Assembly: GCF_900112195.1 (NCBI RefSeq)
Contig: NZ_FOKR01000014.1
Span: forward strand, 1 to 64,000
Length of the DNA: 64,000 nucleotides
Origin: Butyrivibrio sp. YAB3001
Lineage (GTDB): Bacteria; Bacillota; Clostridia; Lachnospirales; Lachnospiraceae
Direction of reading: 5' to 3'
Part shown: positions 8,319-15,647 of the stretch, one piece after another
Position numbering within the stretch: position 1 is the first letter of the stretch
Layout of the letters: every line of letters begins with the position of its first letter
Translations under genes and position numbers: made by a program
Notes under the pieces: model-generated
What the model saw: the letters and a program-made list of their open reading frames with translations, nothing else
What the model was told of the DNA's origin: nothing
Databases searched by the model: none

Positions 8319-9059
8319 ATGCCGGATTCAGATATAATTTTAGAAGGAAAAAATCTAAATAAAAGCTACGTTGATAAAGGTAAAAAATTACAGGCTTTAA
8401 AGGATGTGAGTTTCTTCCTGAAAAATGGAGAGATTCTTGGAATCGTAGGCGAGAGCGGAAGCGGAAAGAGTACTCTTCTTCGTCATGTCAGCTGCCTGGA
8501 AAAGCCTGATAGTGGAAATCTTTATTATAAGGGAACAGAGTATACAGGTAAGTCGCCGGCCTTTACTGGAACCTTTCTGCAGATGATATTTCAGGATGCC
8601 CAGATGTCTTTTGACCCAAGAATGAAGATGAAAAAAGCCGTTGTGGAAGCTGCAAAGGGCTGTGGCCATGAAAAACTGTCACGAATCCTTGAGGCTGTCG
8701 GGCTTGATGAGAGTCTTTTGGAGAAAAAGGCAGGCAACATGTCCGGAGGACAGTGCCAGCGAATGTCAATTGCAAGGGCACTTTGTTCTGATGCCGGTAT
8801 TCTTTTGTGCGACGAGGCAACAAGTGCGCTGGATGTTACAACTCAGGCCCAGGTAGTAGCTCTTTTGCAGCAGCTGCGTGAAAAAGAAGGGGTGTCTATC
8901 ATATTTGTCTCCCACGACATTGCTCTGGTGAGCATGCTGTGCGACAGGATAATGGTAATGAAAAACGGAGAGTGCGTGGAAGAGGGAGAGACCGGCAGAG
9001 TCCTTGGAAATCCGCAACATGAGTACACAAAAGAACTGCTTGATAATCTTATTGAGTAA
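8319..9059 (+). CDS. ABC transporter ATPase, DppF/NikE type
   Basis: This codes for 246 residues. Walker A is GESGSGKSTLLRHVS, the Q-loop is MIFQDAQMSFDPR, the signature is MSGGQCQRMSIARAL, and Walker B is GILLCDEATSALD. The switch region is FVSHDIALVSML. The Q-loop with SFDPR is typical of the F/E-type partner ATPase of peptide and nickel importers. It starts one base after the previous stop. A 38-base gap separates it from the methyltransferase gene, which has a weak ribosome binding site. Confidence 0.93.
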   Translation: MPDSDIILEGKNLNKSYVDKGKKLQALKDVSFFLKNGEILGIVGESGSGKSTLLRHVSCLEKPDSGNLYYKGTEYTGKSPAFTGTFLQMIFQDAQMSFDPRMKMKKAVVEAAKGCGHEKLSRILEAVGLDESLLEKKAGNMSGGQCQRMSIARALCSDAGILLCDEATSALDVTTQAQVVALLQQLREKEGVSIIFVSHDIALVSMLCDRIMVMKNGECVEEGETGRVLGNPQHEYTKELLDNLIE

Positions 9060-9097
9060 CAAACTTTTAGAAAGATAATTGGGGTATACGTAGTAAT

Positions 9098-9859
9098 ATG
9101 ACTAAACTTATGCAGATTCCTTTTGAGGAGGAAGCTGAAGATATCAAAGATAAAGTAGTGACCTACTGGTCCAAAAGAGCTGAGAGCTTTAGCGAGCACA
9201 AACACGAGGAGATACACAGCAGGAAAAAACAGCTGTGGCAGGCGGAGTTTTTAAGGCACTTTTCAGCTGATGATAAGCTGTCTGTTCTGGATGTTGGATG
9301 CGGAGCAGGCTTTTTCGAAATGGTGTTGTCGGATTTTGATTTTGACGTGACCGGTGTGGATCTTACGCCTGAGATGATAGATAAGGGAAAAGAGCTGCTT
9401 TCGCGCCATGGAGCAAAGGCGCGCCTTATGGTTATGGACGCCGAGAAACTGGATTTTGCCGATAGCTCTTTTGATCTGGTGATAAATAGAAATCTTGTAT
9501 GGACACTTCCGCATCCGGTGGAAGCCTACATGGAGTGGCACAGAGTGTTAAAGCCGGGAGGAATGCTGCTTGTGTATGATGCGGAGTATGCAAAGGGATT
9601 TCATCACTATGATCAGATGCAGAACCTTGCCCACAAAAATGTGACCGACGCCATGGTAGAGGAGTGCCACGATATTTACCACATGTTATCTATCAGCACT
9701 TTGGACAGACCGGAGTGGGACAAGGCTTGTCTTGAAAAAATCGGTTATGAAAATATAGTTACTGATCTTGGAGCGGGAGATAGACTCTATAGCGAGAAAG
9801 ACCAGTTTTATATGCCTGACAGGATGTTTCTGGTAAAGGCTCAGAAAGCAATAGTCTAA
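9098..9859 (+). CDS. Class I SAM-dependent methyltransferase
   Basis: This codes for 253 residues. Motif I is VLDVGCGAGFFEMVL (near residue 65), followed by the acidic end of strand two in VTGVDLTPEMI. The post-motif is DAEKLDFADSSFDLVINRN and the substrate-side segment is WHRVLKPGGMLLVYDAEYA. This is a Rossmann-fold methyltransferase of the UbiE/COQ5-like group; the acceptor is unknown. Its place in the importer operon suggests that it modifies the imported ligand or makes a chelator, which is inference only. TcmP- or CntL-type functions cannot be told apart by eye. Confidence 0.88.
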   Translation: MTKLMQIPFEEEAEDIKDKVVTYWSKRAESFSEHKHEEIHSRKKQLWQAEFLRHFSADDKLSVLDVGCGAGFFEMVLSDFDFDVTGVDLTPEMIDKGKELLSRHGAKARLMVMDAEKLDFADSSFDLVINRNLVWTLPHPVEAYMEWHRVLKPGGMLLVYDAEYAKGFHHYDQMQNLAHKNVTDAMVEECHDIYHMLSISTLDRPEWDKACLEKIGYENIVTDLGAGDRLYSEKDQFYMPDRMFLVKAQKAIV

Positions 9860-9879
9860 TAATATGAATGGAGTTTGAG

Positions 9880-10620
9880 ATGAGAAGAGGAATTGATACT
9901 ACAGATATGATGGTATATGGCCACGAAGCCTGGATAATCACTGACAAGAGTGTATATGAGCCGGGGGAAGAAGTCTGCGGAATAATGAGGTGGGGACATC
10001 ACATGAGGCCGGACGGATTCTTTCGTCTTGATGAGATAAGAGCCTTCGCCACAGATGAAAAAGGAAACAGAATAGCAATAACACCGGTAAAGGGTCCGGG
10101 CGATGAGCAGGGAGACTATTATGAGCTTCGCTTTACGCCAGTTTCTGAGGGCATTTACACCCTTATGTGTATCTATGACAACAATTATGTAAGAGATGAA
10201 AAAGACGTGTATTACGAGGGTGACAGAAGGACATATCCTGATATTCTTGATGCCAAGAACTATCCTCAGATATATGTGACAAACATAACTGTTGGAGATA
10301 AGAAGGGAACTCCCGAATTTATCCATGAGTCCAGAGTAAGTTTCGTTCCCGATCCCTGGGAAGCAGACACCGACGTACTTCATTTAAAGCTTATTCACGA
10401 CAAATTCCCGCTTAAGGGATCCACGGTAGTTGTTGTGTTCTATGATGGAAAAGAGTATTTTGAGAGAATCCTGAACACAGATGAGGAAGGCAGGATATTC
10501 TTCTCAGTGGAGAAAAAGGGTGTGTATATGGCCGTTACAAGAACTCCGCTGGCGGAAGGAATTCCCGGAATCTATGACAGCAAAGAGATAGCTTCAACAT
10601 TCACATACGTTAAAAGGTAA
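9880..10620 (+). CDS. DUF4198-like protein, possible metal-uptake accessory
   Basis: This codes for 246 residues. ATG 9880 is preferred to ATG 9868 because GGAG lies six bases before it. Near the N-terminus is GHEAWIITDKSVYEPGEEV, followed by RWGHHMRPDGFF. That pattern, histidine-rich and beta-sandwich-like, resembles DUF4198 proteins found beside nickel and cobalt uptake genes. A second beta domain follows from about residue 150. Unlike many family members it has no signal peptide, which is odd for a presumed periplasmic or surface role. It is the last plus-strand gene of the transporter operon. Confidence 0.65.
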   Translation: MRRGIDTTDMMVYGHEAWIITDKSVYEPGEEVCGIMRWGHHMRPDGFFRLDEIRAFATDEKGNRIAITPVKGPGDEQGDYYELRFTPVSEGIYTLMCIYDNNYVRDEKDVYYEGDRRTYPDILDAKNYPQIYVTNITVGDKKGTPEFIHESRVSFVPDPWEADTDVLHLKLIHDKFPLKGSTVVVVFYDGKEYFERILNTDEEGRIFFSVEKKGVYMAVTRTPLAEGIPGIYDSKEIASTFTYVKR

Positions 10621-10661
10621 TACAAAAACAGGATGCATTCAACATGCATCCTGTTTTTGTA
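10621..10661. terminator. Bidirectional terminator between convergent genes
   Basis: An 18-bp perfect stem (TACAAAAACAGGATGCAT at 10621-10638 and its complement at 10644-10661) has a five-base loop. The arms end in A5 and T5, so the hairpin can terminate both the transporter operon and the convergent minus-strand gene. The stop codon of the minus-strand gene lies in the loop. Confidence 0.92.
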
Positions 10662-11595
10662 TTACTCCGTAGGTCACCATGGGACCATTCTTTATTATGC
10701 TAAGAGATGAGCACTGGTGGATCAGAACTCCGTCAGTATCGGCAATGGCTGTGTGAAGGGGCCTTCCAAAGTAATCCCTTATCTCACCAAATTTATCACC
10801 TTTTGAAAATTTCTCTCCCACCTTTTTCTCCGGATACCAGCAGCCGGTGAATGGGGCATCGTCGCTGAATTCTCTGAGTTCTGTCTTGGGATATGTCTTG
10901 TACTCTCCTTCAATAAGACCAAGGAATTTCAAAATGTTCAGCACATCCTCTTTGTCTGCCTGTACCTCATCCTTTGGAAGCAGGCTTAACTGACCGCGCT
11001 CTATTAGAACACTGGGGATTCCGGCCATGGATGCTGTGTTGTAGGCGCCTTCGGTGGTACAGGTACTCTTTACGCAGTAGGAGGCGTTGACGCAGTCCAC
11101 CATCTTTTTTGCAATATCACTGGCAGGAGAAGCTCCCACGTAGTATGCGTAGGGGATAAGAGTCTCGTATCCGTCTCCGCTATGCAGGTCAATGTAAGCA
11201 TCAGCGTTTTTGATAAAAACATCAAACAGAAGGCTAGCCAGGCGATCCGCGGCTGAACCATCCTTGTCTCCCGGGAAGACTCTGTTGAGATTCTTGCCAT
11301 CCTCATAAACAAGGGACATGGTTCTGTTTTCAAAACCTGACCTGTTGGCTAATGGGATGATGATAAGATTTCCTGAAAGGTCTTTGGGAGAAATCTCATT
11401 AGAGAGCTCAATAGCTGCCTGAATGCCGACATATTCCGCATTATGGATACCTGCTGTAACTAGTACGGTTTTGCCCGGCTTTTCTCCGCAGATGATGATG
11501 TGGGGAATGTGTATCTCAGTTCCGCCGACATGTATATGATCTTTTATCGTCTTGCCGGAGGTAAGTTCGTGTCCGGCTATATTTATTTTCTCCAT
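10639..11595 (-). CDS. Aspartoacylase/succinylglutamate desuccinylase-family zinc hydrolase
   Basis: This codes for 318 residues on the minus strand, with an AGTGAGG ribosome binding site before its ATG. The zinc site of the AstE/AspA (M14-like) family is visible: GIHNAEY supplies the first His and the Glu, and DLHSGD supplies the second His. NLNRVFPGDKDGSAADRLA matches the substrate-binding segment. The family cleaves N-acyl or amide bonds of amino-acid derivatives. A barrel-sandwich C-terminal part follows, as in longer family members. It converges on the transporter operon and may act on the imported compound, which is inference. Confidence 0.88.
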   Translation of the reverse strand: MEKINIAGHELTSGKTIKDHIHVGGTEIHIPHIIICGEKPGKTVLVTAGIHNAEYVGIQAAIELSNEISPKDLSGNLIIIPLANRSGFENRTMSLVYEDGKNLNRVFPGDKDGSAADRLASLLFDVFIKNADAYIDLHSGDGYETLIPYAYYVGASPASDIAKKMVDCVNASYCVKSTCTTEGAYNTASMAGIPSVLIERGQLSLLPKDEVQADKEDVLNILKFLGLIEGEYKTYPKTELREFSDDAPFTGCWYPEKKVGEKFSKGDKFGEIRDYFGRPLHTAIADTDGVLIHQCSSLSIIKNGPMVTYGVIQKQDAC

Positions 11596-11648
11596 AGTTT
11601 TTAAACCTCACTTCAGAGCCAAGGTTATCATGTTAGGACCGGGACTTT

Positions 11649-11667
11649 CAAGCCCCCTGGGGGGTTA
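11649..11667 (-). promoter_or_regulatory. GC-rich palindromic motif, copy 2
   Basis: Read on the minus strand this is the same 19-base motif as at 4158-4176. It lies 53 bases upstream of the start of the minus-strand hydrolase gene. On that strand TTGATC and, after 16 bases, TATGTA lie just before it and may be the promoter. The motif would then sit at the transcription start, a common operator position. Confidence 0.55.
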
Positions 11668-11669
11668 CA

Positions 11670-11895
11670 TATCAATAATGAAACTGAGATCAAGATTCGG
11701 ATAGGCAGCCAGGAGATGAGCATAAAGGAATGGGATAAACTCATGGACAGCATTGATAAAGAACTTGAGACTATTCACGAAGCACTTCTTGAGAAAGAAG
11801 AAAAGCAGTCTGAAAAAGAGCAGGAAGAACGGATCAGGAAGCTTTTTGAAGATAGAAATGCAAATGAAGAAATGACTAATGTGGTTGGCGCATAA
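11670..11895 (+). pseudogene. Right copy of the repeat: C-terminal fragment of the 3350-4120 gene
   Basis: This open stretch repeats the last 75 codons of the gene at 3350-4120, from NNETEIKIRIG to the stop codon. The end differs slightly (VVGA instead of VVGV). It has no start codon or ribosome binding site, so it is a dead fragment. It begins three bases after motif copy 2. The duplication suggests that the transporter block was brought in or moved by recombination between copies. Confidence 0.85.
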
Positions 11896-11917
11896 TTTAC
11901 CAATTGAAAAAGCGTCC

Positions 11918-11961
11918 CCAAATGTCACCCAAGTGGCACCTAAATGACACCCAAATGGTAG
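11918..11961 (+). repeat. Four 11-bp tandem repeats
   Basis: Four direct units lie end to end at 11918, 11929, 11940 and 11951, with consensus CCAAATGNCAC. The 11-bp period is about one helical turn, so a protein would see all units on one DNA face. They end 29 bases before a TATAAT hexamer at 11991-11996. A role as operator or activator site for the DUF5688 gene, or as an iteron set, is possible. Confidence 0.75.
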
Positions 11962-11990
11962 TTTCCATGCGATTTTGGGCATGATATTAT

Positions 11991-12110
11991 TATAATGAGC
12001 CAAGGAATGAACGAGAGAACAAAATCGATTCATTCTTTGGTTTTTCTTTTGCAAAAGAATAACTGTTGTGAAGCGCTGCTTCCGGTATTCCTACCGGGGT
12101 GGCGCTTTTG
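11991..12110 (+). promoter_or_regulatory. Promoter box and structured leader before DUF5688 gene 1
   Basis: A TATAAT box at 11991-11996 is followed by two hairpins. The first is CCAAGGAATGAA (12000-12011) with TTCATTCTTTGG (12029-12040) and a T-rich tail. The second is AAGCGC (12071-12076) with GCGCTT (12102-12107), an inner CCGGTA/TACCGG stem and a T4 tail. Both resemble intrinsic terminators placed in the leader, which hints at attenuation. No good -35 box is seen. Confidence 0.5.
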
Positions 12111-12144
12111 TAATGTCCAAAAAACAAAGAAGAAAGGGAAATGT

Positions 12145-12918
12145 ATGGATTTTGAACAATTCAAAGAGGAACTTGCTTCCAGCGTGAAGGAGATCATGTA
12201 TTCCAAGTATGGAATGGAGGTTGAGGTCGAGGCCAGGACAATGGAGAAGATGAATTCCTCCTATGAGGCACTTACTGTTAAGCCTGAGGACAGCATCATT
12301 GGTGTTAACATCAATGCTACAGCTCTTTACCAGCAGTACGAAAAGGGAATCGATATTGATGTCATTACTTCAAAGGCTGCTGAGCTTGCGGAGAGCGCAC
12401 TTAACAGCAGACCTGACTTTGATATCGACTCTTTCAAGGATTACAGCAAGATGAAGGAAACACTGACGATGGAAGTTGTTTCTGCTGAGAGAAATGCTGC
12501 ACTTCTTGAGACTGTGCCTCACAAGAATATGGAGGATATGGCTGTTGTTTACCGCTTTGAGGTGAACACAACTTCATCAGAAAGAGGTTCAATCCTGGTA
12601 ACAAACCAGATGCTTGAGCAGTACGGAATCACAGCTGAGCAGCTTCATGCCGACGCGTTGATTCATGCTCCGGAGGTTAAGCCTATAGTGATCGAGGGAA
12701 TGGCACAGGTCCTTGCTAAGCAGATGGGAGTTGAGGATCTTGAAATGCTTGGCCTTAATATTCCACCTGAGCAGGAACAGATCTTTGTTGCTTCTGTAGA
12801 GGGAAATGTCCACGGAGCAGGAGTAATTGCTTATCAGGATTTCATGGAAAAGGCTTCTGAGAGGGTTGGTGGTGAGGACGGAAGTTTCATAATATTACTA
12901 AAGCAGGGCAAACCCTAG
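12145..12918 (+). CDS. DUF5688-family protein, C-terminally short
   Basis: This codes for 257 residues from ATG 12145 (AGAAAGGGA upstream). A longer frame from 11995 would run through the leader hairpins and is not credible. The start MDFEQFKEELASSVKE and the segments VPHKNMEDMAVVYRFEV and NQMLEQYGITAEQLHADAL match the following gene product closely. The family (DUF5688 by my recognition) is common on Lachnospiraceae mobile DNA and has no known function. Where its neighbour continues for another 110 residues, this one diverges (GSFIILLKQGKP) and stops. That suggests a truncated duplicate. Confidence 0.75.
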   Translation: MDFEQFKEELASSVKEIMYSKYGMEVEVEARTMEKMNSSYEALTVKPEDSIIGVNINATALYQQYEKGIDIDVITSKAAELAESALNSRPDFDIDSFKDYSKMKETLTMEVVSAERNAALLETVPHKNMEDMAVVYRFEVNTTSSERGSILVTNQMLEQYGITAEQLHADALIHAPEVKPIVIEGMAQVLAKQMGVEDLEMLGLNIPPEQEQIFVASVEGNVHGAGVIAYQDFMEKASERVGGEDGSFIILLKQGKP

Positions 12919-13063
12919 TATTTACGCGGTTTTGGGTCTCTTGAATGACCAGGGAAAACTTACAACGAAACAAGGGAAAACCATAAATTCGGCTCAAAAA
13001 ATGGAAAAAAATCGTTATTTTTTGAGTCAGAAATTTACCCCAACTTTGGGGGAGATTTTTACA

Positions 13064-13108
13064 TAGGACATTTACTTTTGTGATCAAAAAACAGAAGTGG
13101 ATGTCCTA
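13064..13108 (+). terminator. Long stem-loop between the DUF5688 genes
   Basis: TAGGACAT at 13064-13071 pairs with ATGTCCTA at 13101-13108, with further inner pairing (ACTTTTGT against ACAGAAGT). A T-rich tail follows. It may terminate the first DUF5688 transcript or structure the leader of the second. Confidence 0.5.
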
Positions 13109-13155
13109 TTTCTTTACTCAAAAATCCATTTCAAAGAAAGAGAGGAAACAAGCTT

Positions 13156-14265
13156 ATGGATCACATGACTTTTGATGAGTTCAAGGGAGTGCTGGCGGAG
13201 GATCTCAAGGAGTCTCTTTACACAAGAGGCTATGAAAATGTTGAGATTGGTTTCACCCACACCAACAAGGCAAACGTCGAGTATGAGGCCATGACAATCA
13301 AGCCTGCTGATGGTCAGATCGGAATCAACTTCAATATCGAGACCTTCTATGATGACTACGAGAAAGGAAGGGATTACTCAGAAATCCGTCATGGAATTGC
13401 AGACCTGGCTGCAAGATCGTTAGACAATGCTCCGGAGGTTAACACAGCAGTGCTCACTGATTATGAGCAGATGAAGAACAAGCTGTCTGTGGAAGTTATT
13501 TCCAAGAAGGGCAATGAAACTTTCCTTGAGAACATCCCTCACAAAGACCTTGAGGACATGGCAGTTTATTACCGCTTCGTTCTCGATGTTCACGCAAACG
13601 GCGAGATGCAGTCCATTACAGTTACCAACAATATGTTGGAGAACTACGGCATCACCGCAGATCAGCTTCATGAGGATGCTATTGCCAATGCTCCCAACTA
13701 TCGTCCTGCAGTGATCAAGACCATGACTGACACCCTCAGAGAAATGATGGGCGTGGACATGTTCGATATGTTCGCAGAAGGTCTTAAGCGTGACGGTAAA
13801 GACATCATCTTTGTGGCATCTACTGAGGACAAGGTGAACGGTGCCGGAATCCTTGCTTATCCCGAGTTCCTTAAGGATGCTTCCGAAAAGCTCGATGGCG
13901 ATTTCTTCGTACTTCCAAGCTCACGACATGAGGTCATCCTTATTGCAGATGACGGAATGGCCGATTACCGAAATCTCCAGGATATGGTTGAGCAGGTAAA
14001 TGCTTCTGAGGTTAGTCCTGAAGATAAGCTCACAGATAACGTTTATCACTATGACAGTAAGGACGGTATCTTCGAGCTGGCTTTTCACTATGAGGAGAGA
14101 CAGGCTGCAAAGGAAGCGGCTGAGAAGGACGGTGAGGACATTGGTGAGAAACCATCGGTTCTCAAGGAACTTGGGGAGAAAGTTAAGAATGCCTCAATCA
14201 TCAATGAGAAAGGCGAAAAGCTGAAAGATCCTAAATCAAAAGCTAAGGGAGGAGAAGCACTCTGA
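13156..14265 (+). CDS. DUF5688-family protein, full length
   Basis: This codes for 369 residues; ATG 13156 has GAGAGGAAA upstream, and ATG 13165 is a possible alternative. It is a paralogue of the previous gene: FDEFKGVLAEDLKESLY, IPHKDLEDMAVYYRFV and NNMLENYGITADQLHEDA align one to one. An extra C-terminal part contains FFVLPSSRHEVILIADD and ends in a Lys-rich tail. The role is unknown. It heads a run of overlapping genes (1-base overlap with the next) that leads to repA, so it belongs to the maintenance module. Confidence 0.82.
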   Translation: MDHMTFDEFKGVLAEDLKESLYTRGYENVEIGFTHTNKANVEYEAMTIKPADGQIGINFNIETFYDDYEKGRDYSEIRHGIADLAARSLDNAPEVNTAVLTDYEQMKNKLSVEVISKKGNETFLENIPHKDLEDMAVYYRFVLDVHANGEMQSITVTNNMLENYGITADQLHEDAIANAPNYRPAVIKTMTDTLREMMGVDMFDMFAEGLKRDGKDIIFVASTEDKVNGAGILAYPEFLKDASEKLDGDFFVLPSSRHEVILIADDGMADYRNLQDMVEQVNASEVSPEDKLTDNVYHYDSKDGIFELAFHYEERQAAKEAAEKDGEDIGEKPSVLKELGEKVKNASIINEKGEKLKDPKSKAKGGEAL

Positions 14266-14501
14266 TGGTAGACGCAAGATATTCAGGAGACAAGCCGGGG
14301 GATTGCAGTAATTGTTTTTTCTGGGATAACGATAGGATGGGGTGTAGGCTTGGCAAAATGAATTGCTACTATCTTTTGGAGCGTCCGCGCATGGTACCAA
14401 CGCCATGCGACGGATGCCCTTACAAGAATGGCTCCCCATGCATCGGATGGTGCACAAAAAGGATCTTAGGAAAGGAAGGGGTAAACATGTATGCAACGTG
14501 A
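14265..14501 (+). CDS. Small Cys-rich protein A
   Basis: This codes for 78 residues and its ATG overlaps the previous stop codon by one base. It has ten cysteines, in pairs such as CSNCFFW and CDGCPYKNGSPCIGWC, which suggests zinc-ribbon-like or iron-sulfur binding. I do not recognise a named family. Similar small cysteine proteins often sit next to replication genes of Firmicute conjugative elements, so a regulatory or DNA-binding job is possible. Confidence 0.65.
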   Translation: MVDARYSGDKPGDCSNCFFWDNDRMGCRLGKMNCYYLLERPRMVPTPCDGCPYKNGSPCIGWCTKRILGKEGVNMYAT

Positions 14502-14772
14502 AATGTCAGATGAAGAGTACGTGAAGTTCAAAAGGCTCAGGCGATTCATGGAAGAAATACCCACAGGGGAGATGACAGTTCCCAAATGCTGTCAGGAATG
14601 TGAGTGTTATCAGCCTGATTGGAAGTTTAGAACCTGTCTCTATGCCAAATGTAAGTATGGAAAGAATGTCAATCCATTCAGGGACAGACCACTATCTCAT
14701 GATATTATTCCGAATCCGGAAAAAGATCTGAATGACTTAAGAGATTTGGTTAGCTTGGCATACGGGTGGTAA
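14491..14772 (+). CDS. Small Cys-rich protein B
   Basis: This codes for 93 residues, starting 11 bases inside the previous gene. Cysteines cluster in CCQECECYQPDW and CLYAKCKYGK, again a possible metal-binding knot. The N-terminus is charged and helical and the C-terminus carries a DLNDLRDLV helix. Its tight overlap with the gene before and the three-base gap to repA imply co-transcription with the replication genes. Function unknown. Confidence 0.6.
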   Translation: MQREMSDEEYVKFKRLRRFMEEIPTGEMTVPKCCQECECYQPDWKFRTCLYAKCKYGKNVNPFRDRPLSHDIIPNPEKDLNDLRDLVSLAYGW

Positions 14773-14775
14773 TCT

Positions 14776-15636
14776 ATGAACTTCGACTACTTTTACAGCG
14801 AGCAGTCGGAACAGTTCGCATTCTACAAGGTTCCAAAGCTTCTTTATACAGATCTGAGGTTTAAGGGAATCTCTTCGGATGCCAAAACGCTGTATGGGCT
14901 GCTCCTTGACAGGGTTAGCCTTTCTACCAAGAACAAGTGGATTGATGAGCAGGGAAGAATATTTGTTTATTGCACAGTGGAAGCAATAGAAGCGGCGCTT
15001 GGGTGTGCTGATCAAAAGGCACAAAAACTCCTATCAGAACTGGAATCCATCGGACTTATCGAGAAAAAGAGACAGGGCCTTGGAAAACCAAACAGAATTT
15101 ATGTGAAGAATTTCATTCAGCCTCGGATATCACTAAACCAGAATAGTGAAAATCACTACTCTGGAACAGTGAAAATCACTCTTCAAGAACCTCGAAAATC
15201 ACTAACTAATAAGACTGAGATTAATAATACTTATTTGAGTAATACTGATCCTTTCTTATCAGACGAGATGGATGAGAGGGAAAGCTACAGAGAGTATTTT
15301 TACCAGCAGCTTTCCTATGAAAACCTTCTGAAGAACAATCCAATGGACAGAGACATGATAGAGGAAATTTTTGAACTGATTCTGGATACTGTTTGTAGTA
15401 AAAGAGCTATCATCCGCATTGCAGGTGATGATAAGCCTGCTGCAGTAGTACGAAGTGCATTCATGAAGCTGGAGAGTAACCACATTGAATATGTGCTTAC
15501 AGGGCTGAAAGAGAATAGTACCAAAGTCCGCAATATCAAGCAGTATGTCTTGGCGGCACTCTACAATGCACCGATGACAATCAACAATTACTATCAGTCC
15601 CTTGTAAACAATGATATGGCAAACGGGCTGATTTAG
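14776..15636 (+). CDS. repA: Replication initiator RepA (RepA_N-type)
   Basis: This codes for 286 residues. The N-terminal 115 residues are the conserved initiator domain of Firmicute plasmids and conjugative elements: FYKVPKLLYTD, GISSDAKTLYGLLLDRVSLS, and a winged-helix part QKLLSELESIGLIEKKRQGLGKPNRIYVKNF (shown for orientation in part). A variable middle follows and then a helical C-terminal domain that often sets host range. Four 23-bp repeats lie in the variable middle (see separate entry), as in RepA_N replicons where the origin is inside the gene. parA follows by 11 bases. Confidence 0.88.
   Translation: MNFDYFYSEQSEQFAFYKVPKLLYTDLRFKGISSDAKTLYGLLLDRVSLSTKNKWIDEQGRIFVYCTVEAIEAALGCADQKAQKLLSELESIGLIEKKRQGLGKPNRIYVKNFIQPRISLNQNSENHYSGTVKITLQEPRKSLTNKTEINNTYLSNTDPFLSDEMDERESYREYFYQQLSYENLLKNNPMDRDMIEEIFELILDTVCSKRAIIRIAGDDKPAAVVRSAFMKLESNHIEYVLTGLKENSTKVRNIKQYVLAALYNAPMTINNYYQSLVNNDMANGLI
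15122..15213 (+). repeat. Four 23-bp iterons inside repA, candidate replication origin
   Basis: Units start at 15122, 15145, 15168 and 15191, exactly 23 bases apart. The conserved core is CTCGAAAATCACT or AGTGAAAATCACT followed by a more variable ten bases ending in GAA or AAG. The period is not a multiple of three, so this is a DNA signal and not a protein repeat. An AT-rich stretch (about 15200-15240) follows, a likely unwinding element. Confidence 0.8.
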
Positions 15637-15647
15637 GAGGTGGAAAT

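Noticed and set aside
4158..11667. Terminal inverted repeats of an insertion sequence
   Set aside because: No transposase lies between them, the motif is nearly self-complementary, and the flanking repeat is 226 bp, far larger than a target duplication. Kept as a finding, not as a mobile element call.
11995..12144. N-terminal extension of the first DUF5688 protein
   Set aside because: The extension would run through two terminator-like hairpins and has no ribosome binding site. ATG 12145 gives the conserved start.
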